In this document: piece by piece, positions 52,743 through 64,000 of the stretch
How the letters are laid out: the number at the start of each line of letters is the position of its first letter
Position numbering within the stretch: position 1 is the first letter of the stretch
DNA from: Paraglaciecola mesophila
Lineage (GTDB): Bacteria; Pseudomonadota; Gammaproteobacteria; Enterobacterales; Alteromonadaceae
Length of the DNA: 64,000 bases
Assembly: GCF_009906955.1 (NCBI RefSeq)
Contig: NZ_CP047656.1
Coordinates: 3,595,001-3,659,000 of the forward strand
Reading direction: 5' to 3'
Made by a program: the position numbers and the translations under genes
Notes under the pieces: generated by a model
The model's database searches: none
What the model was told of the DNA's origin: nothing
The model's input: only the letters and a program-made list of their open reading frames with translations

Positions 52743-53945
52743 CTAGAGCTGATATCCCTTCAAGTCTTCCAAATAATCAGCCCAGCTTTGCATCATTTTT
52801 CTGCGCTCGCGTAAATACATCGAGCGATTATAAGCTCTGGATGTCGCTGAACCTGTTAAATGAGCTAACTGTGTTTCTATAACATCGTGTTCCCAGCCTT
52901 TTTCATGAAGAAGAGTTGAAGCTGTACTCCGAAAGCCATGAGCAGACATGATATCGGCAGGGTAGCCCAGAGAGCGTAACCTATTTGTCATGACATTCTT
53001 ACTAATAGGCTTGGTGTGATCTCTATCGTTAGGAAAAACGAATTTCGAGTACCCTGTAATAGACCTTATTTTTTTCAGTTGTTCGATAACTTGAGTTGCT
53101 AGAGGAACTAAATGTTCACGGCCTCTTTTCATATCTTCGGCGGGAATTCTAATAAGCTTCTCATCAAAATCGATATAGGACCACTGTAAGAATCTAATCT
53201 CTTTCGGTCTAAGAAAAAGCCTCGGAATGAGTTTTAGCGCTTCTACGGTACAATAGTTCCCAGATTCATCTGTATCAATTGCTACTATTAACGGTGCTAG
53301 TTGCTCTGGGGTGATAATAGCCGCTCTATTTTGTGTCTTAGGAAGGGGTTTTAATATATCCCTCAACGGTAAACCTTGAGCTGGATTGTGCCTTGTCAAT
53401 CTATGCGCAAGAGCATAACCATAAACTCTGTTAATCGTAGACAGCACATTAGGTGCCTTTTTAGGAGTCCCTTTCGCTTCAATAGATAACATGAGTTCAG
53501 TTATGTGTCCCGCATCAACTTCGTCAATAGCGATTTCACCAATCTCTTTCGAATCTACCGTTATCCAACGTTTCACTCGGTTGGCTGAATCTGTTGTCCA
53601 CGATTCTCTCTGCTGCTCCCACCATTTCATAGCTACGGCTTTGAACGTTGTGTCTTCAGCACTATTTTTTTTCTTTCGTTCCTGCCTCTCAGCCATGGGG
53701 TTAATTCCTTGGCTCAACAGGATACGTGCTTGCTCAGCAGCTATTCTTGCGTCAGCAAGGCCAATTAAGGGGTATTTTCCAAGCGCCATCTCTTGGTGTT
53801 TTAACGCATACTTGTACCTAAACCTCCATAATTTTGAACCGTTATTTTTTACCAATAGAAACAGTCCATTACCATCTGATTTTTTTATTTGAGATCGGTC
53901 TTCTGGACATTTTAAACTTTTTACTTGAGAAGCTGTAAGAGGCAT
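52743..53945 (-). CDS. Tyrosine recombinase (P4-type integrase)
   Basis: A 400-residue site-specific recombinase of the P4 group. The N-terminal DUF4102 arm-binding domain reads LTASQVKSLKCPEDRSQIKKSDGNGLFL and MALGKYPLIGLADARIAAEQAR. A SAM-like core follows. Catalytic residues: Arg in LRPKEIRFLQW, Lys in EDMKRGREHLVPL, His-x-x-Arg in SAHGFRSTAST, second His in TQLAHL, and the Tyr nucleophile in SRAYNRSMYLRERRKMMQSWADY. It lies about 225 bp from the groEL attachment site and should integrate the element there. tRNA genes are the usual P4-type targets. Confidence 0.93.
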   Translation of the reverse strand: MPLTASQVKSLKCPEDRSQIKKSDGNGLFLLVKNNGSKLWRFRYKYALKHQEMALGKYPLIGLADARIAAEQARILLSQGINPMAERQERKKKNSAEDTTFKAVAMKWWEQQRESWTTDSANRVKRWITVDSKEIGEIAIDEVDAGHITELMLSIEAKGTPKKAPNVLSTINRVYGYALAHRLTRHNPAQGLPLRDILKPLPKTQNRAAIITPEQLAPLIVAIDTDESGNYCTVEALKLIPRLFLRPKEIRFLQWSYIDFDEKLIRIPAEDMKRGREHLVPLATQVIEQLKKIRSITGYSKFVFPNDRDHTKPISKNVMTNRLRSLGYPADIMSAHGFRSTASTLLHEKGWEHDVIETQLAHLTGSATSRAYNRSMYLRERRKMMQSWADYLEDLKGYQL

Positions 53946-54166
53946 TATAGGCGCACTTTTATTATTTTCATTGGGGTATCTTAGGGACTTACAACCTAAA
54001 TTTCAAACACCAAGAAAACAAAATACCCCACCTTATACCACCTATCTTATGAGGTAATAAGCAAAAATATGAAATCTTAATTAGCAGAGATAAACAAAAA
54101 AAGCCGATAAAGCAAAGCTTTACCGGCTTTTTGAATGGTTGTGAAATCTTATGAAATCATAATGGG
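53946..54166. promoter_or_regulatory. Integrase promoter and arm-site region
   Basis: Contains ATACCCCA at 54023-54030, TATACCACC at 54034-54042, and the inverted form TGGGGTAT at 53972-53979. Matching motifs AATACCCCA (36298-36306) and TATACCCCG (36310-36318) lie just inside the opposite end. They are candidate integrase arm-type binding sites. Confidence 0.5.
54098..54132. terminator. Island-supplied terminator downstream of groEL
   Basis: AAAAAGCCG and TAAAGC pair with GCTTTA and CGGCTTTTT around an AAA loop, with T runs on both strands. It lies inside the element, between groEL and the co-directional integrase gene, and so replaces the displaced native terminator. Confidence 0.85.
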
Positions 54167-56142
<1,976 letters not shown>

Positions 56143-56253
56143 TTTCAAATCTCCTGAAAATTCCAATGTTAATAAAGGTTTAAGTTGCCGATTGCTCGGA
56201 CGGTTAAAATGAGCAAGGTTATTTACTTTGCTCAGAAATTTGTTCTGCGGTCA

Positions 56254-56282
56254 TAAATGGGGCTAGGGGAAATTATCTCAAG
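56254..56282 (-). promoter_or_regulatory. Sigma-32 heat-shock promoter of groESL
   Basis: On the minus strand, CTTGAG (56282-56277), a 14-nt spacer and CCCCATTTA (56262-56254) match the RpoH consensus CTTGAAA, 11-16 nt, CCCCATNT. It lies 112 bp before groES. No CIRCE inverted repeat was seen. Confidence 0.88.
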
Positions 56283-56555
56283 TTAATTTGTAAAAAAATT
56301 CGTATTTTTTTACCAAAAGTGCATTGTTTTTTCATTTAGCGCGGTCTTTCTGCTGAGTGCCTTTCGATTTAGCGTGAAATTCGCTTAGGGATAACGCCCT
56401 CTCGCTTGGTTGGCCCGCGAAGGTTTTTCAAATCGAGTTGGGCAAAGTGTGTGTTTTTATGTATTACGCTTGAATATTGGCGGTGTAAGGCCAATGTACT
56501 AACTATCAATCGGCATCACGCTAGTGTGACTTGCCGGCGCAATTAGGAGTTAATT

Positions 56556-57224
56556 ATGGCTACCCCCCTTAAAATAGATATCGTGTCTGACGTATCGTGT
56601 CCTTGGTGCATTATCGGTTATAAAGCCTTAGATGAAGCCTTAGGTAAACTTGACGGTAAAGTTGCAGCGGATATCAGTTGGCAGCCGTTCGAGCTCAATC
56701 CGAATATGCCCCCAGAGGGCCAAGAGATTGTTGAGCATATCACCGAAAAATACGGCATCAGTGTTGAGCAAAGTGAGCAGAACCGCGAAATGATCAAGCA
56801 GCGCGGCCTAGATGTGGGTTACGAATTTGGCAACCGTGGCGGTGGCCGTATTTATAATACCTTCGATGCTCACAGACTATTGCACTGGGCGGAAGAAGTG
56901 GGCAAACAAACCGAACTAAAATTAGCCCTGTTTGATTTGTACTTTAAAGAAAGTGGTGACCCGAGTAACCACGAGCAGTTACTCGCGGTAGTGGAGCGTG
57001 TTGGGCTGGATAAAGCAATTGCACAAGATATTTTAACCTCGGGTAAGTACACCCAAGAGGTACGTGAAGCTCAGCATTTATACCAGTCTAATGGCATTAG
57101 CTCTGTGCCTGCTGTGATTGTGAATAACAAGCATCTCATCAGTGGTGGCCAGCCTGCGTCTGTGTTTGAGCAAGCATTAAGCCAAATCGCCCAAGAGGTG
57201 GAAGCCGCGAACGTTGAGGCTTAA
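56556..57224 (+). CDS. DsbA-family oxidoreductase, FrnE-like
   Basis: A 222-residue thioredoxin-fold protein without a signal peptide, so cytoplasmic. The N-terminal active-site motif is DVSCPWCIIGYKAL (CPWC). A helical insertion contains WQPFELNPNMPPEGQ, and the C-terminus has the cis-Pro loop GISSVPAVIVNNKHLISGGQP. This matches the FrnE/2-hydroxychromene-2-carboxylate-isomerase-like branch of DsbA proteins. FrnE homologues act as disulphide isomerases or polyketide enzymes, so the substrate is unknown. AGGAGTT precedes the ATG. Confidence 0.9.
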   Translation: MATPLKIDIVSDVSCPWCIIGYKALDEALGKLDGKVAADISWQPFELNPNMPPEGQEIVEHITEKYGISVEQSEQNREMIKQRGLDVGYEFGNRGGGRIYNTFDAHRLLHWAEEVGKQTELKLALFDLYFKESGDPSNHEQLLAVVERVGLDKAIAQDILTSGKYTQEVREAQHLYQSNGISSVPAVIVNNKHLISGGQPASVFEQALSQIAQEVEAANVEA

Positions 57225-57282
57225 CGTAAAAGCTAAACACGCCCACGCATAGATCTTAGTCTTAGGGATGTAGCTATTAAAT

Positions 57283-57309
57283 AAAAAGGGAGCCTGAGCT
57301 CCTTTTTTA
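57283..57309. terminator. Bidirectional rho-independent terminator
   Basis: An AAAAAGGGAGC/GCTCCTTTTTT hairpin (one mismatch) with a CTGA loop lies between the convergent FrnE-like and alcohol dehydrogenase genes. Confidence 0.85.
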
Positions 57310-57346
57310 TTGCGTATTTTCTAACGATTAAGGTGGCCACAGGTAC

Positions 57347-58513
57347 CTATTTACTATCCCAAGCGGTTTTATACAAGGTTACGATCTCATCTTTACTGGC
57401 CAAGCGAGGGTTGTTGTTCGGCGAGCCGGAGGCCAGCGCTTGTTCTGCCATGAGGGGCAAGGTGCTAAAGAATACCCCTTTATCCACTCCAAACTCGGCT
57501 AACGTGGGTACGCAGAGAGTTTGATTGATTCGCTTTAATTGGTTCAGCAGCGCTTGGTGTGCCTGATTTTCATCCGTTATATTATCGACCAGTCCCATAT
57601 ACATAGCGCACTGTGCGTAGCGTGTGGGTGCACTGCTAATAGAGTATTCAGTGATAGTAGGGAGCAACATAGCGTTGCTTAACCCATGGGGTACATGAAA
57701 ATGCACACCTAACGGGCGGCTCATACCATGCACTAGGGCAACAGAGGCGTTTGAGAAGGCGATACCTGCCAATGTAGCCCCGAGCATAACCGCTTCACGG
57801 GCGGCTAGGTCTGTCGCATCTTGGCAGGTACGCAGTAGGTTGCGCCCAATTAACTTCATTGCAGCGATGGCTTGTTGGTCGCTGAACAAATTGGCTTTGC
57901 GACTCACATAGGCTTCGATTGCGTGAGTCAGGGCGTCAATGCCGGTGTCAGCCGCAATACGCAGAGGTAAACTTAGGGTTAACTCGTAATCAACTATGGC
58001 TGCCATGGGCATCAACCCAGGGCCCATGCACAGCATTTTCTCGTCTGTGCTGGCATCGGTAATAATGGTCGCTTGAGTCGCTTCTGAGCCCGTACCTGCT
58101 GTGGTAGGAATGGCAATGACTGGCATGCTACGCTCATTAACAGGGCGTGGCATTTTATAATCACGCATGCTGCCTCCGTGGCTAGCTAATAACGCAATTG
58201 CCTTGGCGGTATCTATGGCACTGCCACCTCCTAATGCCAGTAAGCAATCGTATTTGCCCTGACGAACTAAATCGACCGCCGGCAAGATAGAATCCTCACT
58301 TGGTTCAGCCATGGTTTTGCTAAATAGCCCGTAGTCTATGTTTTGCGCGTTTAGTAAGTCAGTGATCTTATCGGTATAGCCAAGGGTTACCATATTGGCG
58401 TCTGTAATAATGCATGGAAATTGACAGCCAAGCTGCTCGAGTGTTGCGGGCAGAGCGTTGATGGCCCCTGCACCGATTTGCATGATTTTAGGGAGAGTAA
58501 TCGTGGCAGTCAT
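57347..58513 (-). CDS. Iron-containing alcohol dehydrogenase
   Basis: A 388-residue group III (Fe-type) NAD(P)-dependent dehydrogenase. Nucleotide-binding GGGSAIDTAKAIALL is near residue 97 and IAIPTTAGTGSEATQATIITD near 135. Metal ligands lie in DTGIDALTHAIEAY (Asp and His), SVALVHGMSRPLGVHFHVPHG (two His) and nearby residues. Such enzymes oxidise or reduce short-chain alcohols, diols or lactaldehyde. The specific substrate is not predictable. Transcribed alone. Confidence 0.92.
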   Translation of the reverse strand: MTATITLPKIMQIGAGAINALPATLEQLGCQFPCIITDANMVTLGYTDKITDLLNAQNIDYGLFSKTMAEPSEDSILPAVDLVRQGKYDCLLALGGGSAIDTAKAIALLASHGGSMRDYKMPRPVNERSMPVIAIPTTAGTGSEATQATIITDASTDEKMLCMGPGLMPMAAIVDYELTLSLPLRIAADTGIDALTHAIEAYVSRKANLFSDQQAIAAMKLIGRNLLRTCQDATDLAAREAVMLGATLAGIAFSNASVALVHGMSRPLGVHFHVPHGLSNAMLLPTITEYSISSAPTRYAQCAMYMGLVDNITDENQAHQALLNQLKRINQTLCVPTLAEFGVDKGVFFSTLPLMAEQALASGSPNNNPRLASKDEIVTLYKTAWDSK

Positions 58514-58685
58514 AGGGGCAATACCTGAGAAAGACAGGTATTTACGCTAACGCATCTGTGAGGTTAACGCCATACACAAACGTGCAGTGACTATTTTTTA
58601 GGCGAATGGATTAAGTGCGAGTGTTCATGATAAGTGGCAAAGTGATTAGGGCATCGCGCTTCGTCACGGCCACGAAAAACCGGCA

Positions 58686-58712
58686 CAAAAAAAGGAGCCT
58701 AAGCTCCTTTTT
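58686..58712 (-). terminator. Terminator of the gltBD operon
   Basis: An AAAAAGGAGC/GCTCCTTTTT hairpin with a CTAA loop lies just past the gltD stop, with T runs on both strands. Confidence 0.85.
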
Positions 58713-58746
58713 ATCTAGTTTGATACGTCAGCAGACGTTGAACCGC

Positions 58747-60177
<1,431 letters not shown>

Positions 60178-60181
60178 CTAC

Positions 60182-63100
60182 TTATTGGGCCTGAATGCTA
60201 AGTTCTGATGATGAGCGACTAATGTGCCCCAACAGGTTTTTAACATTACTGGTCTTAGGCTTAATTAAGCGGAATTTAGGCAACACTTCATTGAAGTTGT
60301 TAAGTAAGCCCATAGCGTACTCGCTGCCTGTTTCTTCATAGTGTTGATTGATAAGGCCGCGTAAATGCTCAGACAAAATAACCTTGTCTTCAATGCCCAT
60401 AATCTCTACTAACTCAGGGTTAATGCGATGTTCAATATCGTCTAATTCGTCCAGGATGTAAGCAAAGCCACCTGTCATACCAGCACCAAAGTTAACACCA
60501 ACAGCGCCAAGTACCGCAACAATACCCCCTGTCATGTACTCACAACCGTTATCACCCGTACCTTCAACAACCGCAACAGCGCCTGAGTTACGCACACCAA
60601 AGCGCTCGCCAGCACGACCGGCCGCGAACAATTTACCGCCCGTCGCACCATACAAACAGGTGTTACCCATAATGGCACTTGCATGTGGGTCAAAGCTGAT
60701 ATTGGTTGGATTACTGATCACTAATTTACCGCCTGTCATGCCTTTACCAACATAATCGTTGGCATCACCAATCAGGTGCATTTCAAGGCCGCCTGCGTTC
60801 CACACACCAAAACTTTGGCCGACTGTACCGCTAAGCTGCACTTGGATAGGTGCATCTTGCATGCCTTGGTTGCCATGCACTTTAGCAATTGCACCTGACA
60901 GCATAGCGCCCACCGAGCGGTCAGTGTTGCGTACATCATATTTCAGCGATACACCCGTTAGTGAGTCGATAGCCGTTTTCGCATCATTTAAGATTTGTAC
61001 GTTCAAATCGCCTTTATCCAATGGGTTATTGGCAATTTCTGAGCAGAACAACTTAGTGTGATCACCCGCTTTAGGCTTAGCTAAAATGGGGCTTAAATCT
61101 AATCGACTTTGCTTGGCGGTTATACCAGGTAACACTTCAAGCAATTCAGTACGACCAATCAAGTCATCAAGCTTGGTTACACCAATAGATGCCATAATTT
61201 CGCGCACTTCTTCAGCGATAAACTTAAAGTAGTTCATCACCATTTCGGGTAACCCAATGAAGTAGTTTTCCCGTAATTTTTCGTCTTGTGTTGCCACACC
61301 TGTCGCACAGTTGTTCAAGTGACAGATACGCAGATATTTACAACCTAACGCAACCATAGGGCCGGTACCGAAACCGAAGCTCTCAGCGCCTAAAATGGCA
61401 CCCTTGACCACATCTAGTCCGGTTTTGAGGCCGCCATCTGTTTGCACGCGCACTTTGTGGCGTAAGCCGTTTTCAACCAATGCTTGCTGAGTCTCTGCTA
61501 GACCAAGCTCGAACGGGCTACCGGCGTATTTGACCGAAGTGAGTGGGCTGGCACCTGTGCCGCCGTCGTAACCAGAGATAGTGATTAAATCGGCATAGGC
61601 TTTTGCTACACCTGTGGCAATGGTACCTACGCCAGGCTCAGACACTAATTTCACCGAAATTTGCGCCGTAGGGTTCACTTGTTTCAGGTCAAAAATGAGC
61701 TGAGCCAAATCTTCAATCGAATAAATATCGTGATGAGGCGGTGGTGAAATAAGGGTCACGCCTGGCACGGCAAAGCGCAACTCTGCGATGTAGCTGTTGA
61801 CCTTATCACCCGGTAATTGACCACCTTCACCTGGCTTAGCGCCTTGAGCCACTTTGATTTGAATCACTTCTGCATTGACTAAGTAATGCGGCGTAACTCC
61901 AAAGCGGCCCGATGCGACTTGCTTTATCTTTGAGTTTTTCTCAGTGTTGAAACGCGCTGGATCTTCACCGCCTTCACCTGAGTTTGATTTTCCACCTAAA
62001 CGGTTCATAGCGATAGCGAGTGCTTCATGGGCCTCAGGGCTAAGAGCACCGATTGACATCGCAGCGGTATCGAAACGCTTGAATAGGTTTTCCGCGGGTT
62101 CTACTTCACTGATGTCAATGGCTGGGCTTTCAGCCTTAAGGGCAAGCAAATCACGGAAATGACTCGGTGAACGTTCATTCACTAAGGTGCTGAACACGCG
62201 ATAATCATCGTACTTTCCGCTAACAACGGCTTTTTGTAAGCTGGTGACCACGTCTGGGTTGTAAGCATGGTACTCACCGCCGTGCACGTACTTTAATAAA
62301 CCGCCATGATCAATCGGTTTACGTTTTAACCAAGCGACGCGGCTTAAATTAATTTGGTCTTGTTCAAAGTCGTCAAACCCTGCACCTTGTATACGACTTG
62401 GCACACCTTGGAAGCATAACTTGGTGACATCGGCATTAATACCAATGGCTTCAAATAGCTTAGAACTACGATAGCTAGCAATTGTGCTGATACCCATCTT
62501 CGACATGATCTTGTACAGACCTTTATTGATGCCCTTGCGGTAGTTCAATACGCCCTGCATTGCGCTCACGCCTAGCTCACCTTTGTCGGCCATTTGCTCG
62601 ATAGATTCGTACGCTAAGAACGGATAAATCGCAGTCGCACCAAGACCGAGTAACACAGCAAAATGATGCGGGTCGCGGGCTGACGCAGTCTCAACGACTA
62701 TGTTGGCATCACAGCGAAGTGATTTATCAATCAAACGACGTTGTACAGCACCAACCGCCATAGCAGCAGGGATAGTCAGGCGGTTTGATTTTACGTTGCG
62801 GTCAGACAAAATAACAAAAGCAGCGCGTTTGGTTTTCACCAAATACTCTACTTCATTACAAATGCGCGAGATGGCTTTTTTCAAGCCTTCTTCTGGCTTG
62901 TAGTTTAAGTCGACCACTTCTGAATAGTAATGCTCTGCGTCATATTCACGCAGTTGTTTCAAATCGGTGTAAATTAATACTGGGGATTCAAACAATACGC
63001 GATGGGCATAGCCAGAGGTTTCGCTAAATACGTTTTGCTCACGGCCAATACAGGTTGCCAACGACATAACGTGGTTTTCACGCAATGGATCGATAGGCGG

Positions 63101-64000
63101 GTTTGTTACCTGAGCAAATTGCTGACGGAAATAATCATAGATAGTACGCTGCTTTGATGAAAGCACAGCCATTGGAGTATCATCACCCATCGAGCCAACG
63201 GCTTCTTGGCCATCTTTAGCGAGTACTTTTACGATTTGCTGAAGCTCTTCGTAACTATAAGCAAACAACTTGTGGTACGTAGCCATCATGTTGTCGTCAA
63301 ACACGCGCTGACCAATCAATGACGCATCGCATTCTTCAACAGGCTTTAAGCGACGAATGTTTTCGTCAATCCATTCGCGATAAGGATGACGGCCTTTAAG
63401 CTCTTCATCAATTTCGTTCGAACGCCAGATTTTGCCGTTGTAAGTATCGACGGCCAGCATTTCACCTGGACCAACGCGACCTTTTTCTACCACGTCTTCA
63501 GGTTTGTAATCCCAAATGCCGATTTCAGAAGCAAGGGTAATTAACCCGTCTTTGGTGATCACATAACGCGCTGGGCGCAAACCGTTTCGGTCTAGGTTAC
63601 AAGCCACATGACGGCCGTTGGTTAAAACGATACCCGCTGGGCCGTCCCACGGCTCCATATGCATTGAGTTAAACTCATAAAATGCGCGAAGATCGTCGTC
63701 CATGGTGCTGTTGTTTTGATACGCGGGCGGCACGAGTAAACGCATCGCGCGGAATAGGTCCATGCCACCAGCGAGGAACAGCTCAAGCATGTTGTCTAGC
63801 GATGAAGAGTCAGACCCTTCTGTGTTAACAAATGGCGCTGCATCTGCTAAATCAGGCAATAGTGGTGTTACAAACTTGCTGCTTCGCGCTTGTGCCCAAT
63901 CGCGGTTACCACGAATAGTATTAATTTCACCATTGTGCGCCAAGAAGCGGAATGGCTGTGCCAATGGCCACTTAGGCAAAGTATTGGTAGAGAAGCGCTG
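60182..64000 (-). CDS. gltB: Glutamate synthase large subunit, partial
   Basis: The 5' end lies beyond the right edge. About 1272 codons remain of the usual 1480-1530. The subunit takes the glutamine amide to make two glutamates from 2-oxoglutarate. Visible parts are the end of the amidotransferase domain ([31 protein letters not shown]), the central domain, the FMN-binding domain ([37 protein letters not shown]), and the 3Fe-4S loop [19 protein letters not shown]. The C-terminal glutamate synthase beta-helix domain with its Gly-rich repeats completes it. No disruption is seen. Confidence 0.97.
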   Translation of the reverse strand, partial: QRFSTNTLPKWPLAQPFRFLAHNGEINTIRGNRDWAQARSSKFVTPLLPDLADAAPFVNTEGSDSSSLDNMLELFLAGGMDLFRAMRLLVPPAYQNNSTMDDDLRAFYEFNSMHMEPWDGPAGIVLTNGRHVACNLDRNGLRPARYVITKDGLITLASEIGIWDYKPEDVVEKGRVGPGEMLAVDTYNGKIWRSNEIDEELKGRHPYREWIDENIRRLKPVEECDASLIGQRVFDDNMMATYHKLFAYSYEELQQIVKVLAKDGQEAVGSMGDDTPMAVLSSKQRTIYDYFRQQFAQVTNPPIDPLRENHVMSLATCIGREQNVFSETSGYAHRVLFESPVLIYTDLKQLREYDAEHYYSEVVDLNYKPEEGLKKAISRICNEVEYLVKTKRAAFVILSDRNVKSNRLTIPAAMAVGAVQRRLIDKSLRCDANIVVETASARDPHHFAVLLGLGATAIYPFLAYESIEQMADKGELGVSAMQGVLNYRKGINKGLYKIMSKMGISTIASYRSSKLFEAIGINADVTKLCFQGVPSRIQGAGFDDFEQDQINLSRVAWLKRKPIDHGGLLKYVHGGEYHAYNPDVVTSLQKAVVSGKYDDYRVFSTLVNERSPSHFRDLLALKAESPAIDISEVEPAENLFKRFDTAAMSIGALSPEAHEALAIAMNRLGGKSNSGEGGEDPARFNTEKNSKIKQVASGRFGVTPHYLVNAEVIQIKVAQGAKPGEGGQLPGDKVNSYIAELRFAVPGVTLISPPPHHDIYSIEDLAQLIFDLKQVNPTAQISVKLVSEPGVGTIATGVAKAYADLITISGYDGGTGASPLTSVKYAGSPFELGLAETQQALVENGLRHKVRVQTDGGLKTGLDVVKGAILGAESFGFGTGPMVALGCKYLRICHLNNCATGVATQDEKLRENYFIGLPEMVMNYFKFIAEEVREIMASIGVTKLDDLIGRTELLEVLPGITAKQSRLDLSPILAKPKAGDHTKLFCSEIANNPLDKGDLNVQILNDAKTAIDSLTGVSLKYDVRNTDRSVGAMLSGAIAKVHGNQGMQDAPIQVQLSGTVGQSFGVWNAGGLEMHLIGDANDYVGKGMTGGKLVISNPTNISFDPHASAIMGNTCLYGATGGKLFAAGRAGERFGVRNSGAVAVVEGTGDNGCEYMTGGIVAVLGAVGVNFGAGMTGGFAYILDELDDIEHRINPELVEIMGIEDKVILSEHLRGLINQHYEETGSEYAMGLLNNFNEVLPKFRLIKPKTSNVKNLLGHISRSSSELSIQAQ

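Overview
The window looks like a chromosome segment of a marine gammaproteobacterium of the order Alteromonadales, near Paraglaciecola, Glaciecola or Alteromonas. This placement is inferred from gene content: three TonB-dependent receptors, an E. coli-type dGTPase, a groES-groEL operon with a sigma-32-type promoter, gltBD, and Fur- and Zur-like operators. No rRNA or tRNA gene was seen.

Positions 1-27.8 kb hold ordinary chromosomal and metal-acquisition genes. These are a partial TonB receptor, dgt, a periplasmic binding protein, a cytochrome b562-like protein, a LEA14-like lipoprotein and an acyl-CoA dehydrogenase. Next comes a siderophore receptor behind a Fur-type box, flanked by two paralogous lipoproteins. 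A four-gene operon (ABC ATPase, two permeases, TonB receptor) follows, headed by two mirror-image Zur-like operators. After these come IS110 and IS66 remnants, a GGDEF protein, and a PhyH dioxygenase overlapping a TetR regulator.

Positions 28.2-36.2 kb are an accessory zone that originally lay just downstream of groEL. It carries a SIR2-HerA defence pair, an attC-like cassette recombination site interrupted by a group II intron in the opposite orientation, a HEPN-motif protein and a ParDE toxin-antitoxin pair. It also contains about 2 kb of repeats dominated by very short hairpins with GAA, GCA, AAC or GG loops.

Positions 36,225-54,189 are an integrative mobilizable element inserted into the last codons of groEL. 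A 23-bp direct repeat bounds it, and a tyrosine recombinase lies next to groEL. It carries a MobF relaxase, a coupling protein, a ribbon-helix-helix accessory protein and a candidate oriT, but no type IV secretion genes. It also has an AlpA-like regulator, four tandem copies of an 85-bp repeat, and a sigma-factor-like protein. Its cargo is a type I restriction-modification system followed by three genes (DUF262, AAA ATPase, unknown) that may form an additional defence module. The original groEL terminator was carried 18 kb away to the far end, and a new terminator sits at the integrase end.

Positions 54-64 kb return to core genes: groEL, groES, a FrnE-like DsbA-family protein, an iron-containing alcohol dehydrogenase, gltD and the 3' part of gltB, which runs off the window.
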